Numbered from the stretch's first letter, positions 1 through 11,108 are shown. The stretch: DNA of 64,000 nt from Ichthyophis bannanicus (GCA_033557465.1 CM066033.1:381617289-381681288); one strand, 5' to 3'. Notes: generated from the letters alone by a model not told the origin. A program made the numbers and translations.

Positions 1-2
1 GC

Positions 3-909
3 GAGGCCCGCGAGCAGGCGGAGATGGTGATCCAGAATGTGACCCGAGAGGAGATGTGCGGCTGGTTCGGGGAGCTAAAAACTGAGCTGCAGGCAGTGAA
101 AGTGGAAGTTGGTGACGTGTGCAGCCATGAAGGAGGAGATGGGGGAGCTGGCCAGCCGGGTGGAGGAGCACGAGCAACAACTGGGGCACTTGGACACGCG
201 GCAGGCTGGCATGGAGCGCTCATTTACAGAGCTGGAGATGTGGAAAGACCAAATGATGGTGAAAATCGAAGATCTGGAGAACCGGTCCCGCAGGAACAAT
301 TTGCGCATTCGCGGAGTACCGGAGGAGAAGGAGTATCTGGATGGGGAGAAGGTGGCACAGGCGGTGCTCAGGTCTGTTTTACGGGAGTTGGGGAACGAGA
401 CTGAGCAAGTGGACATTAAACTGGTGAGAGCACACCGTGCCTTAGGGCCCAGCAGACCGAACCGCCCAAGAGACATTGTAATTTGCATGGCGGATTTTAA
501 GCTCAAGGAGCAGATTCTTACTTTGACCCGCAATCGCAGGGACTTTGTGTGGCAGGGCTACAGCCTCCAACTTTACCCAGATTTAGCCGCTGGGACTTTA
601 CAAAGGCGCAGGGACATGCAACCTGTTACAACTATACTGCGCAAAGAAAATGTCCGGTATAGGTCGTTATACCCTTTTGGACTTCTTTTCACGGTTGGGC
701 TGAAGAATTGGAGAGTTCATACAGTGAAGGAGGCCCTGGCAGCTTTGAAGGGGGCGGGGCTGGAGGGCGGAATGAGGAAAGCCCAGCCTGAAGACTGTCG
801 AGGGGCGGAGGAGTCGGAGCAGCAGAGGAGTGGCGGGAACCGTCAACGAAGCCCGGAGGTAGCGGCGGAGGAGCAGCGTGTACGGGACACCCGAGATGCG
901 GATGCATGA
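3..909 (+). pseudogene. L1/Tx1-like LINE ORF1 (nucleic-acid-binding protein), frameshifted, 5' end outside window
   Basis: ORF1 proteins of L1-type LINEs bind the element RNA and assist target-primed reverse transcription. The frame is open from the window edge to about position 117, then continues one frame over to the stop at 907-909, so a one-base indel near 115 splits it. Seen: an N-terminal heptad-like coiled coil rich in Glu, then the segment RSRRNNLRIRGVPE, typical of the L1 ORF1 RRM region. A C-terminal part with LVRAHRALGP and RPRDIVICMADF follows, matching the conserved RAHR and RP-I-V-F motifs of the family. The C-terminus is charged and low in complexity. No ORF2 (endonuclease/RT) follows. 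The family call is firm; the exact clade is not. Confidence 0.8.
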
Positions 910-1139
910 GGAACTGTACGGGGTTGGTGATGATATGCTGCATAGGACAGGACTTCGTGTTGCAGTCCTGTCTTTTGTTTCTTCCTTTTTTTTTCTTTCT
1001 CTCTCTCTCTCTCCCCTCATTGATGTGTTTGATGTTTCTTACAATTGTATATGCTGACATGGGGAGGTGTCATGAGGTTGCACGTCCCTTTGTTTTTTCT
1101 GTTTTTTTTTCTGTTATCTTCTCCCCGGAGGTCCAGGGA
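910..1139 (+). other. LINE sequence downstream of ORF1, non-coding
   Basis: T-rich stretch following the ORF1 stop, probably the ORF1-ORF2 spacer of the same LINE. It includes a pyrimidine run near 986-1015. No ORF2 start or endonuclease motif is seen, so the LINE is cut off here. Confidence 0.5.
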
Positions 1140-1530
1140 GTGGGGAGGGGGGGGGGTAGGAAGGGTGGCAGCAGGTGAGTGTCTGTGTAAGTCCGGACTG
1201 GGATAGTTGTTTTGGGGAGAGAGAGGGGGGGGAAGAGTGGTAAGGGGTATGGGTATGGAGGGTCGGGTGGGGGGGAAATGAAGGTGCTACGGAGGGGGGG
1301 GGATAAGAAGTTGCCTCTGGTCGATGGGCACTACTCTGATGGCGACCTCCATGGGGAGGAGGGGGGAGGGGAGGGGGTGGGGGGAAGGGGGGAGGGGGTG
1401 GGGAGAGAGAGGGGGGGGTGGGGGGAAGGGGGGAGGGGGTGGGGAGAGAGAGGGGGGGGGTGGGGGGAAGGGAGAGAGAGGGGGGGAAGGGGGGAGGGGA
1501 GGGGGGGAAGAAGGGGGGGCAATGGGAAGG
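1140..1530 (+). repeat. G-rich low-complexity tract (imperfect tandem GGGGGAGGGGGTGGGGAGAGAG-type units)
   Basis: About 390 bases dominated by runs of 4-8 G separated by A, T or GA. From 1360 a unit of roughly 45 bases repeats imperfectly at least twice. Open frames through it are only Gly/Arg/Glu-rich or, on the other strand, Pro/Ser-rich, and are not genes. Many G-runs at close spacing could form G-quadruplexes on the plus strand. Confidence 0.85.
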
Positions 1531-2680
1531 CTTGCTAGAGCTAGGCTGGATGGTCAATGTGGCGAAGAGCCACCTTCAGCTGTCACAAGACTTAGAGTAG
1601 CTGGGGGCTTGCTTCCAGACCAACCGTAGGTGGGTGTCCTTGCCACTAGACAAGGTGCAAAAGTTGCAAAGGCAGGTCGGGCACTTCCTCAGCATGCAAG
1701 CTCTGACAGCATGGCATTTTCTCCAACTCTTGTGTTCCATGGCAGACACAATAGAGATGGTTCCATGGGCTCGAGCACACTTGCACCCATTGCAAAGAGC
1801 ATTGTTGAGGAGGTGCTCAGCTGAAGCCCAGGTGCTCATGTTACCGCTGCATTGTCCAGCAGTAATCTGGAAGGCGCTCAGGTGATGGCTGCAGCCCGAA
1901 AAACTGGTAGCAGGCATGCCATTGAAGACACCATGGTAGATTACGGTCACCACGGATGCCAGCCTTTCCAGGTTGGGGGGGGGGGGGCGCACTGTGGGCC
2001 CTCAGAGGGTGAAAGGCCCATGAACAGCCTAGAATTGAGAACTGTTCTGTGCTCTCGAGCGGTTTCAGACCTACCTGGAAGGGAAGGCAGTGAGTGTTCT
2101 CGGAAATTCTACAGCAGTGTCCTACATCAACCAGCAAGGAGGCACCAGAAGTGTGCAGCTGGAGGAAGAATCACAGGCCCTTTTGGAGTGGGCAGAGCTT
2201 CAAATGGAGGCGATCTCAATGGCACTCATGGCCGGCAAGGAAAACATAGCCAACTACCTCAGCAGAGTCCAGATCTATCCCGGAGAATGAAGGCTCGATG
2301 GAGAGGTGTTTGCCCAGATAGTTAATGGTTGGGGACAGCCGATCATGGCAACATTTGAATCAGCAAAAGCATCTGTTTTTCAGCAGACAGGAGCGCATGT
2401 CAGAAGGACTTGATGCGCTGGCTCAGCAGTGGCCCACGAAGGGCCTGCTTTGTGTTTCTGCCTTGGGTGCTCATAGGACAGGTGATACAAAGGATCGAGG
2501 CGCATCAGGGTCTGGTAGTGCTAATTGCCCCAGATTGGCCGAGAAGACCTTGGTATGCTGATCTGGTGTGGTTGAAGTGTGCTCCCTCTTGGCATGCAGA
2601 TCTGCTAATGCAGGGCCCGTTAAGGATGCCTCAAGTGGAGAGGTTCTTGCTTACAGCATGGCTCTTGAGAGAGGGCTAGG
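1531..2680 (+). pseudogene. DIRS RT C-terminus and RNase H (copy B0), decayed
   Basis: Frames read through a DIRS RT connection region (VNVAKSHLQLSQDLE near 1552-1600, then MVPWARAHLHPLQRALL near 1758-1810). RNase H follows with a TDAS-like start near 1950 (ITVTTDASLS) and a region near 2090-2290 containing VSYINQQGGTRS and ENIANYLSR. DIRS RNase H removes template RNA during cDNA synthesis. The 1830-2090 part needs several frame changes. The RT catalytic YXDD lies upstream of the truncation and is absent. It is followed by the DIRS tail that ends RAWLL in other copies, here TAWLLREG at 2653-2676. Confidence 0.75.
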
Positions 2681-2696
2681 TTAACAGAGGGGCTAT

Positions 2697-3657
2697 TCAG
2701 AGCATAGATGGTCAACATCTTTGTATATCCATTTTTGGAGAATCTTTAAGAATTGGTGCTGAAGGGCAGGCTATCGCCTGCTGCAGATGGCTGTACCGGA
2801 AGTACTTGCCTTTTTGCAAGACGGATTCAACAAGAGCTTAGCCTCTAGTTCCCTGCAGGTGCAGGTGGCAGCCATCTCCTGTTACAAGGGTAGGTTTTGG
2901 GGTGTGTCCATGGGGGCGGGCATGGATGTCTGAGAGCAGTAAAGCAGGTTTGACCCCTCCCCCCTCCATTGCATTCCATCATTCCTCTGTGGGACCTGAA
3001 CCTCATGCTGTCAATACTTACCGAGTCTTCTTTTGAGCCACTGGCGGCTTGTTCCCTGAAATCTCACCTTAAAGACTATTTTTCTCGTAGGTATATGCTT
3101 GGCAAGGAGGATCTCGGAGCTTCAAGCTTTTGTGTCGAGCGTCCTTCCCCCATTATGTCTAAGGGACGGGTGATTTTGAGATCGGTACCACCTTTTCTGC
3201 CTAAGGTGGTTTCAGTGTTTCATTTGAATCAGTCGGTGTTGCTCCTGGTTTTCTCAGGAGCAAGGGAGACGGTACAGGATCCACTACTGCGACATCTCAA
3301 CGTTTACGGTACGGCACTGTCTCAAGAGGACAAGGCCTTGGTGCAAATCGGACCATCTGTTTGGAGGCCCTTGAGGGGGAGGTGGTGTCAAAGGGATCTA
3401 TCGCATGTTGGATACAGGAGACCATTGCTTCAGCTTACTTGGTGAAAAATAGACACCTTCCACAAGGACTGCAAGCTCATTTGACCAGAGTGCAAGCTTT
3501 GTCCTGGGCTGAGGCCAGTTTGGTACCACCTGTGGACATCTGCAAGGCAGTGACATGGTGGTCATTGCATTCCTTTGAGAAGCATTACTGCCTGGATGTC
3601 CAGTCGGTGGGTTTGGCAGTGCTTCAGGCCAGGCTCATGGGTCCCTCCCAGGATTAG
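2697..3657 (+). pseudogene. DIRS tyrosine recombinase (copy B0), decayed
   Basis: DIRS elements integrate with a tyrosine recombinase (YR) instead of a DDE integrase. Visible pieces: ARRISELQAF around 3100-3130, which holds the first catalytic Arg in RISEL; a second half at 3361-3657 with QAHLTRVQALSWAEASLVPP, where the HxxR motif reads HLTR; and HYCLDVQ near 3583-3603, carrying the nucleophilic Tyr. Several stops and shifts lie between, so no protein is possible, although the R, HxxR and Y positions themselves are kept. Confidence 0.75.
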
Positions 3658-3684
3658 AACGGCTATAGTACATCCCACAGCTAC

Positions 3685-3760
3685 TGGGACTGAACTGGAA
3701 GAAGAAATTAGGCCCTTCCTGCTAATTGATGTTCCTTGAACTCCAGTCCAGACCTGGAAA
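3685..3760. repeat. Family B internal complementary region (ICR), uninterrupted copy
   Basis: Just after the YR stop, sequence like GGGACTGAACTGG is followed within 45 bases by its inverse CCAGTCCAGAC-type sequence, with GAAATTAGGCCCTTCCTGCTAATT between. This equals the complement of the left end joined to the complement of the right end (compare 4185-4225). It is the pre-insertion form of the same site that is split by copy A1 in B1. Confidence 0.65.
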
Positions 3761-4225
3761 CCTACCTGGGTGGTAAGTCAGCCAATGGGGCATTCCCAGA
3801 CCCGAAGAAGAGGTTTTTGTCGGGTGGTATGTTATGGGTTCACCGGAGTATAAAGGACCCTCCACTGAGTATCCTTCAGCAAAAAATAAAGAAAGAATAA
3901 GACAACAAATACATTGTTTTGGTAGGCCCGGTTCTCAGCTGAGAGGCCGGAGTGACAAGTTGCATTCCCATACAGACAGGTGAACATTGGGGGCATTCTA
4001 GTTTAAAGTTAGAGAATAGTTTACGTCTAGCAGGTTCTTGTTGCTCCTTTGAGTTTGCTTTGTCAATAGGATACTAGAGGCAGGTGGCGTGCCAGCTGCT
4101 TATCCAGGGTGATGTCGTCAAAATGTGACATGCTCAGTCTCCAAGCTGCTGGAGGGGTGAGACAACCCACAATTACCAGGACTGGACTGGAGTTCCTCAA
4201 GGAACATCAATTAGCAGATAGGACA
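3761..4225. repeat. Family B 3' non-coding region and right inverted terminal repeat
   Basis: Homologous to 27139-27395 at the end of B1: both share TTTGCTTTGTCAATAGG, then CCAGCTGC, then GACTGGACTGGAGTTCCTCAA and AATTAGCAG. An AATAAAGAAAGAATAA stretch at 3886-3901 could serve as a polyadenylation signal of the element. Confidence 0.65.
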
Positions 4226-4449
4226 TCATTTCTTCTTACAATAGTAACATCATGTGCTGCAACTATATGCCTTCAGCAGCAGCAGCAGTCTCTTTCCAAT
4301 GTCACTTTGCACTTCCACATTTGTATACACTTTGATCATAAAAAAACAGTTGTATTGTAAAACACACGAACTCTGGATCCCAGCGACCATATGATCATCA
4401 AACTCCCATAACCTTAAGATTCCAACTATGTCCCATAGTTTTGCCAAAC
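4226..4449. other. Unassigned intronic sequence
   Basis: A-rich sequence with a short CAG run (about 4275-4288). No gene, terminal repeat or family that I recognise. Confidence 0.5.
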
Positions 4450-5460
4450 TGCTGCTTCAGGGAATCAATAAAACAAGAACAAAATTACTAAAGAGAGGGC
4501 TACAATAACCAGACAAACTATAAAGAAACTACCAAAACAAACTTCAAACAGCTTGAGTGCTTCAGTTACCAGGACACCAACTGATCTCAGCATGGATCAT
4601 TCCAGTGCATGCGTACAAAGAGTCCATCACTGGGTCCAAAGCCAGCTTAATAAAACCAATGTCAATCATTTTGGCCGTAAACCCAAAAGGGCTCACTGTA
4701 TTTCAATTAAAAATAAATGCCTGTTCCTGGTGGCAGAGCCACTTAACAAAGCTCCCACTTCCCTCTTTAATTTGTATGATCGCAAAACATTTAAGAAGTT
4801 ATGAGTCATCAGATGCCAGTGAGGCTCCAGGGGACCTGTTTCAACCTCCCCCCCCCCCCCCCAGTGAATTGCAGAAAAGTGCTCAGTAATCCATGTTTTA
4901 AAGAGCTGCGATGTTTGGCCAATGTAAGTCTTTTGATGTGGACAAATCGCATAAACTACTCCCCTAGAAATGCATGTTTGTCTGAGGTGAAATGTAAATC
5001 CCTGAGTATACAGTGCAGCTATATCTGAAACAGGCTAAAACGTATGTCCAAAGCAGCCATCTCATTTAAAGCCCCCAAATCCCAAATAAACAAAGCCTGC
5101 TTAACCAAAGGACGCAAACATGAATCTAGAAGATACTGAGACAGTGGTTCAAGACAGAACCCAATCCCAGTTATAAGACACCCTGGAAGAGAGGTAAGGG
5201 ACTTATGCACTTCAGGAACTATATAAAAGGACAGCACCCAAGTATCAGATACATAGAGACATTTAAAGAGCTTCTCGGAAATGATCTTTGAAGACAAAGC
5301 CACTTCCAAAATTTGTCTGTATTGCTGCTGTGGGAACTTCCTGATGAGCCGATAAAATAACTGATCCTGTAACTGGGATAGTTTCCTGTTCATAATCACG
5401 ATTCAAAATAATCACCTCCCCCTTCCCACCCTTGTCTACTGGTTTCGCCACGATAAAGGC
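4450..5460 (-). pseudogene. Penelope-like element fragment: RT C-terminal part and GIY-YIG endonuclease remnant
   Basis: Read on the minus strand, 5451 down to about 5030 gives VDKGGKGEVIILNRDYEQE, matching the K-ADKGG-VI/NRDDY block of Penelope-like RT. Then come SFYIVPEVHKSLTSLPG (the FY-LPK-HK motif) and GIGFCLEPLSQYLLDSCLRP (the GIGS-EPLSQ-D-LRPLV block). Further on, around 4900-4960, is AKHRSSLKHG and near 4690 NTVSPFGF, resembling the HR-SL and LNT-PFGLN motifs of the GIY-YIG endonuclease domain. Stops and frame changes are frequent and the central RT catalytic block is missing. The RT call is good; the endonuclease part is weaker. Confidence 0.7.
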
Positions 5461-5807
5461 GTTGTTACATTATATCCTAACACATTTATAAAGTCTTAAG
5501 CTATCTGGTATAAATTAATTCAATATAAATAATTTGCTTTAGATATTTTTCAGCTTGTTCAAGGTGATTCTTGGTGTCAGCCGATGTTGTTGTTGTACTG
5601 TTATAGAACAATGTAGCTATTGCCTTCAAAGGCATAAATCATATGTTTCTTCAAAATGAAATCATTTGGTTTCACTGCAAGTTCAAATGGTGTCTGCACT
5701 GCTTTGAGCCCATGAGCCACCGCCTTGTGTTGTATTCACAGATGGCAAGGAAGAGGGCTTCAAGTCAAGAGAAGCAATGTAAATGTATTTTTGACATTGG
5801 TAACTGA
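5461..5807. other. Unassigned intronic sequence
   Basis: AT-rich single-copy-looking DNA up to the first base of DIRS copy B1. I see no gene or repeat family. Confidence 0.4.
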
Positions 5808-5995
5808 TGCTTCCTTATCGTCCCTCCAGTCCAGTCCCGCACCTCTGGATAGTGTACCTCTTCTAGCAGTTTGGAGGCTGAGCCTATCATCTTTTTGATG
5901 ACACTACAGTACATATGCAGCTGGCACCGCCCACCAGCCCCAGTATGCTCAGCCTCCAAGCAGCTGGAGGAGGTTGTGAGCCAGGGTGCTGGACT
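5808..5995. repeat. Family B left inverted terminal repeat (copy B1)
   Basis: CTTATCGTCCCTCCAGTCCA at about 5815 is the reverse complement of the family B ICR at 11075-11092, and the following bases through GCATATGTACTG-type sequence mirror 27270-27370. Confidence 0.75.
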
Positions 5996-7429
5996 CGCAG
6001 AAAGGACAACTAAGGGAAGAGGTTTAGAGTTTGCTTTTATTTCCCCTGTTAAGGTGCAGGTTTCTTTTGTTTTTAAAGGCAGAAGTAAAAACAAAAAAAC
6101 CAAAAAACCCAGAAGGAACAGAGAACCAGGGCTGAGGGGAGGATATTCCTTCTTCCCCCCTCCCCCCCCCAGGATTTCGGGGGGGGGGGTAGTGTTCTGT
6201 GGGGGCCTTCCTCAGTCCGAGACTTTTGGCTGCTCCCGAACCTGTTAACGGGTGAGGAGCTGCTGCAGGGGCTGCAATTGCTTGACGAGTGAAAGCTGGC
6301 AGCCCCGAGTCACCACCCCCCCCCCTCAGCACCGAAGCCAGGAAGGAAGGCTGAGTGTGAGGGGTAGAAAAGCCATGCGGCAAAGATGCTCCAAGGTAAG
6401 AGTGGCGGGGGGGGGGGGGGGGGTGGAGGACAGCAGAAACCTCTAGCAACTGCCAGACCATGAGGAGACACAGCGGCCTGCAGCTGCATGTTTTGGAGCC
6501 TGCAGCAGTGTGGGAAACTCCCCCAGCTGCATTTAAGCATGATTTCTTCTTATTCAGACCCGCATGTGTTTAACCCCCTGCTGTGTTTTGGGTGCCTGGG
6601 AGAGGCAGCCACCGGAGAATAAAGCAGGACAGAGCAGCTTCTTCCTAGGGGGCCATTTGTAGTTTCTTTTTCATTTGTTTGTTAGATTTGATTTTATTTT
6701 AGTTCAAGTACTCTCTAGTGCTCTGTGCCTGAGCCTGTGGAGGTGCACTGTGCTGGGGATCCTGTTACATACCCAGATACAGATTGAGGACGTTCCTGAG
6801 AGTGCCCCCAGCCCTTCCCACCATACCAGCCAGAACGCAGTGCCTGGTATAGGATGTTATCAAGGGGTGTGAACCCCACTTAATCCTTAAGCACTCCTGG
6901 TGTTATACAGCTCAAAACTGATTCATTGCACAATGACTTGATGCAGACATGTGGGAAAGGCCTAATCAGATAGGCCATGGTTGTTGCTGGGCAAATTTCA
7001 GAGTGCTGTGTGATCTAAAAAGCAGTTGGTTAATACTTTGTAACTTTCTCCTGAGAAGGGTCTGATAGAAAGTCAGAGATAGGAATAAAGATGTTTTAAA
7101 AAGAAAAATAAATAAAATGGTGCATATAGGTTTGTAGCAGCTACAGCTCTGTGGAAAACAGGAAGTACTTGCATACAAGAAATGTATGTTTGAAAGATAG
7201 TGGATAGGAAGCAAATGAAATCCTTCCATCTGTCTATGGTCAGTGAGTAACTTGACATGATCATCTCTTCTCTTAGCCCTGATTATGTACCTATTAAATC
7301 TGTAATATTGCTTGTAAGGGAAGCTGTACTCCCTTATAGCCATTAGTAGTATTAGAATAAAAACGTAAACTTTACTCGAATGTGTCAGTTTGATTGGATC
7401 AGGGCAAGGTCCATTTCATATCTTTAAGA
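5996..7429 (+). other. Leader of copy B1 and unassigned sequence with homopolymer runs
   Basis: Contains C-runs (6156-6171, 6315-6325), G-runs (6179-6189, 6407-6422) and AT-rich DNA from 6880. No gag motif is seen before 7430. Part of 6880-7420 may be a further insertion that I cannot name. Confidence 0.4.
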
Positions 7430-8340
7430 TGCAACACTGCAGTGCAATCTAAAAATCCTCAAGATGTGCAGTCCCTGATGTGGTGTGGTCTCGGAGGCAG
7501 GTGTTTGTCTGAACTGTATGCAGGAGGCGGTCATGGGAGCAGGACCTGCAGGATGAGATGAGGCAGGAGAGTCCCTCCTGGTTGCAAGAGACTCTAGGGG
7601 CAGGGGTTGCCATGTTACCTTCAACAGATCCAGCCCCGGTCCCTGCATGATGCCTAGACCATCCAACCCTCAAGCCCAGGGAACGATAGGGCTCCAGAGG
7701 GAGTGTTCACCGGAGTTTGTCTTACTTTTGCATAAAGCGTTTTGCCTACCAAGTGGCTCCTCGGCCCCGGAACACAGGGCTAAGAGGATATCAGATGCAA
7801 AAGAGCACGAGTCAGGAGCAGTGGCATCTAAGCGGGCTAGAGGCTTAGAGGAGTGGCAACAATCGCCGTTATCCGGGGGGGGCTGGATGGGGAAGACCTT
7901 GACATGGAGCTAGATCTGCAGGAGGAGTTGGAAGAAGGAGAGAGCCCAGAACAGGAGGATCAGGCCCGAATTGTTCTGGTTTTCTGCCAGGAGGAGCTGC
8001 CAGCGCTCATCTTTGTTTATGCAATTTCTCAATATACCGCCAAGTCCGAAGGCCATCAGGGTGGTTTACAATCACTACAAGCGGATAGTGATACAATCCC
8101 TTGTCCCCAAAGGGCTCACATTCTGTGTGTAACTTGGCGACCCTCAAGGCCCTGAATATGCCTGCTAACCTCCCGGCAGAGGAAGAGGCGCTGTAGGATC
8201 TGCTGTTCCAGGCGGTATGGAAATCGCAGAAAGTCTTACCAATATATGGAGTAGTGGGGCAGATGGTCCAAGATGTGTGGGATCTGCCAGAGGTTGGCCT
8301 TAAAGGGGTGCAATGCATGACACGCCTATACCTGCTACTG
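7430..8340 (+). pseudogene. DIRS gag-like protein (copy B1), decayed and interrupted
   Basis: Family B gag remnant. Visible parts: CSPEFVLLLHKAFCLPSGSS at 7706-7765, an acidic Glu/Asp-rich stretch near 7900-7960, and after an inserted repeat (8008-8155) LPIYGVVGQMVQDVWDLPE around 8240-8295. DIRS gag forms the particle in which reverse transcription takes place. Stops and shifts make it non-functional. Assignment rests mainly on position before RT and on this being a DIRS copy. Confidence 0.55.
8008..8155 (+). repeat. Short interspersed repeat (ATATACCGCC / GGTTTACAAT type) inserted in B1 gag
   Basis: Has the pair AATATACCGCC and GTGGTTTACAAT about 35 bases apart, followed by AAAGGGCTCACA. 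The same layout recurs at 38688-38830 and 44271-44587. Likely the 3' end of a non-LTR element or a SINE derived from it. Confidence 0.65.
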
Positions 8341-9890
8341 GAGCAAGAATGAGCTGCTTTGATTGCCCAAAGTGGGTGCAGCGGTGTTGGCAGCAGTCAG
8401 AGACCTTGACTTGTCTCCTGTAGCTGAGAGCTGTGGAACTGGTTCCGCGAGACCAGTACGTCTGCGGTCGATGCTTCATGTATTTCGTTATGTCCAAAAG
8501 GAAGGTTTCTTTCTCCCAATTCTCATCTTTGAGGGCATGAACTACAGTCTCCAGATACCGCATTTTCACAGTAGTAATGGTGGTAGGAAATGGAGATTTT
8601 TGGTGACTCTTGATCTCACAAACATATCTGCCTCTTCCCTTCCATCCAGAACATCAGCAGTTTCTCCGCTTTGCGGTGCCAAGGGGCCATTTCCAGTTTT
8701 GAGCATTGCCCTTTGGTCTGGCGACCACCCCCTGTACCTTCACCAAAGTCATGGTGGTGATGGCGGCAGCACTCTCAAGGAAGAGGTTCTCGTCCACCCA
8801 TACCTAGACAATTGACTGATCCAGGCGAAGTCTAGGGACAATAGCGAAAATAGCAACAGTGCAGGTGGGAGAGTTCCTTCAAAGTCTCGGTTGGGGTCAG
8901 CCTGGCCAAGAGCCAGTTATGGCTGGCCCAGGAACTAGAGTATTTGAGAGCGTGCTTTGATACCTGCGTGGGCAGGAATTTCCTGCCGGTTCACCAGGCG
9001 TAGGAGCTACAACAGTTGATATGGCAGGTCCTGAAGAGGGCAAGACCATCAGCCTGGCATTATCTGCAGGTTCTGGGGACCATGGCAGCCACTCTCGAAC
9101 TAGTCCCATGGGCAAGGGCGCATATGCAATTGCAGTAGAGGGCTCTGCTCCGTCGATAGTCCCATCAAGGTCAACCTCTGTCTCAAGTACTCCCCTGCTC
9201 ACGGAGCACTAGGAGAGCCCTCAGTTGGTGGCTGCATGTGGAAGGAGTCCCTGGTGTGGGTTCCTCAGATGACCAGCCTGTCAGGTTGGAAAGCCCATTG
9301 CGAAGGACGCTTTGTTCAGGGACAAGTCTGCAGGAGGTCCTGTAGTCGATCAACAGGCTTGAGATGCAAGCGCTAGAAAGTTTCAAGTCATGGTTGCAGG
9401 AGAAGGTGGTCCAAGTCCTCTGACAATGTGACCACGATGGCTTAAATCAACCGGCAAGGAAGCATGGGCAGTGCAGCCCTGGAGGAAGAGGCCGAAGGTC
9501 TGTTCGGATGGGCAGTGATTTGTCTCCAGGCATTATCAGTGGTGCACGTAGCAGAAGTTGACAGGGTGATGGCAAACTACCTCAGCCGAGTACTCATGGA
9601 TCCTGGAGAGTGGCAGCTCAATCAGGAGGAGTTTGAGCAGGTGGTCCGCCAATGGGGCACACTGGTCATGGACCTAGTGGCAATGTTCGAGTCGGCCAAG
9701 GCCTGCCGGTCTTTCAGTAGAAGAAAAGTCCAAGGGCCTGGATGCTCTAATTCAGCAGTTGCTCAAAGAGGGTCTTCTCTGTTTTTCCCCATGGACGCTC
9801 ATAGGCCAGTTAGTGCAGTGGCTAGAGGCGCACCGGGGATTTGTGATTCTGGTGGCACCATACTGGCTGAGGTGCCTGTGGTATGCTGAC
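8341..9890 (+). pseudogene. DIRS RT/RNase H (copy B1), decayed
   Basis: RT pieces in changing frames: RFAVPRGHFQF-like sequence near 8660-8700, then the catalytic site at about 8800-8815 reading PYLDN followed by a stop where active DIRS RT has YLDDW. The RT connection domain shows ATLELVPWARAHMQLQ around 9080-9130. RNase H lies at about 9430-9620 with DRVMANYLSRVLMDPGEW, and the tail follows to 9890. Loss of the second catalytic Asp and many stops mean a dead gene. Confidence 0.75.
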
Positions 9891-10029
9891 CTGATTCGGA
9901 TACTGGTGGATTGACTGTGGTGGCTTACGGTTTGGAAGGACCTCTTGATGCAGGAGCCACTTCGCATGCCCCAGGTGGATCAATTCTCGCTTATGACATG
10001 GCTCACGAAAGAGCGAGGTTGAAGAAAGG
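9891..10029 (+). other. RT/RH to YR transition of copy B1
   Basis: Continues the decayed 3' end of the RT/RH frame (PLRMPQVDQFSL-like), leading into YR. Stops occur in all frames. Confidence 0.4.
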
Positions 10030-11040
10030 ATAATCAGGCTTGGGGATAGCGACCTTGCTACAGGCCCAGAGGTGGTCTACGAACCTGTCGTGCATCTGCG
10101 TAGGACGCATCTTTGAATCATGGTGCGGAGAGAAGTAGCCGCACCCTTCTACTGCCTCCATCCCAGACATCTTGGCATGCTTGCAATCTGGTTTTGATAA
10201 GGGTCTAGCTGCCAGTTCCTTGAGGATGCAACTGGTGGCGTTTTTCTGGTTATCACTGGAAAATCCACGAGGTGCCGTTAGGTACATTCCCAGACGTGCT
10301 GAGTTTTCTAGGGGGGGGGGGGTGACCCACCTCCATCTGCCAAAGCGGGCAGTGGTGTACTGCCTTGGAATCTCAATCTGGTGCTGTCTGGGGAGCCATT
10401 GAGTCAAGCTTTCCTGCCGGATTTGGCTCTGAAAATGGTATTCTTGGTGGCGAGTTGCTCGGCATGCAGGATTTCGGAGCTTCGGACCCTGTCATGCCAG
10501 GAGCCATTCCTTTCCTTCTCCAAGGAGAAAGTGGTCCAGCGCCCAGCACCTTCATTTTTGAGAAGGTGGTGTCAGCATTTCATGTAGATCAGGCCATTTC
10601 CTTACCCGCTCTGGCGAGCGTGGATGTGGGCGAGAGTGGGTATGGGCCATGCCACTCCACAGCTGTGCCACCTGGATGGTAAGAGTCCTGCGTAGGTATG
10701 TGAAAAGGGCATTGTCCTTTTGGAGATCAGACCATTTGTTCTGTTTGTCAGTCACACAAAAGTGAGGCGGCAGCTAAGCATCCATTTCCAGATGGATCAG
10801 TGAGGCAATCACGTCGGCATACATCTTGAAGTGTGTAGAACAGTGCCAGCGGGGTTGCAGACACATTCCATGAGGGCTCAGGCAGCCTCATGGGCAGAGT
10901 ATACTTTAGTTCCACCGGTGGAGATCTGTAGGGTGGCATACTTCTCTGAACATTTTTGCCTGGATGTCCAGGCGACAGGGGATGCTCTTTTAGGATCGGC
11001 AGTGCTTCAGGCTGGTTGTGCGGGTCCCTCCCGTTAGTTT
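10030..11040 (+). pseudogene. DIRS tyrosine recombinase (copy B1), nucleophile lost
   Basis: Contains FDKGLAASSLRMQLVAFF near 10190-10250 and PLSQAFLPDLALKMVFLVAS around 10393-10455. CRISELRTL at 10468-10495 keeps the first catalytic Arg. THSMRAQAASWAEYTLVPP near 10861-10918 holds the second-half motif. EHFCLDVQ at about 10950-10975 has Phe where the nucleophilic Tyr (HYCLD) should be. A G-run at 10312-10322 adds a shift. Inactive on several counts. Confidence 0.75.
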
Positions 11041-11044
11041 AACT

Positions 11045-11108
11045 GCTCTGATACATCCCAGAGGTGTGGGACTGGACTGGAGGGACGATAAGGAAAGAGA
11101 AATTAAAC
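11045..11108. repeat. Left half of the family B ICR, broken by insertion of A1
   Basis: GTGTGGGACTGGACTGGAGG followed by GACGATAAGGAAAGAGAAATTAAAC is the complement of the family B left end. The other half resumes at 21104. A1 sits exactly between the two halves. Confidence 0.7.

Larger units (their letters stand above)
1531..4225 (+). mobile_element. DIRS-type retrotransposon copy B0 (family B), 5' truncated
   Basis: The order RT C-terminal part, RNase H, tyrosine recombinase, ICR, right terminal repeat is that of a DIRS element. Gag and most of RT are missing; the copy starts abruptly against the G-rich tract. The right end (4180-4225) shares GGACTGGACTGGAGTTCCTC with the right end of copy B1 at 27359-27395, which defines family B. 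Every reading frame has stops, so this is an old dead copy. Confidence 0.8.

Noticed and set aside
1114..1557. Proline/serine-rich frame on the minus strand
   Set aside because: It is only the translation of the G-rich low-complexity tract; no start context, domain or partner.
4275..4288. CAG repeat expansion
   Set aside because: Only four or five units in non-coding DNA.
6024..6540. Proline-rich frames around C- and G-runs
   Set aside because: Homopolymer artefacts in a DIRS leader.
6966..7343. Minus-strand 125-codon frame as a possible gene
   Set aside because: AT-rich, no recognisable domain, no splice or promoter context.
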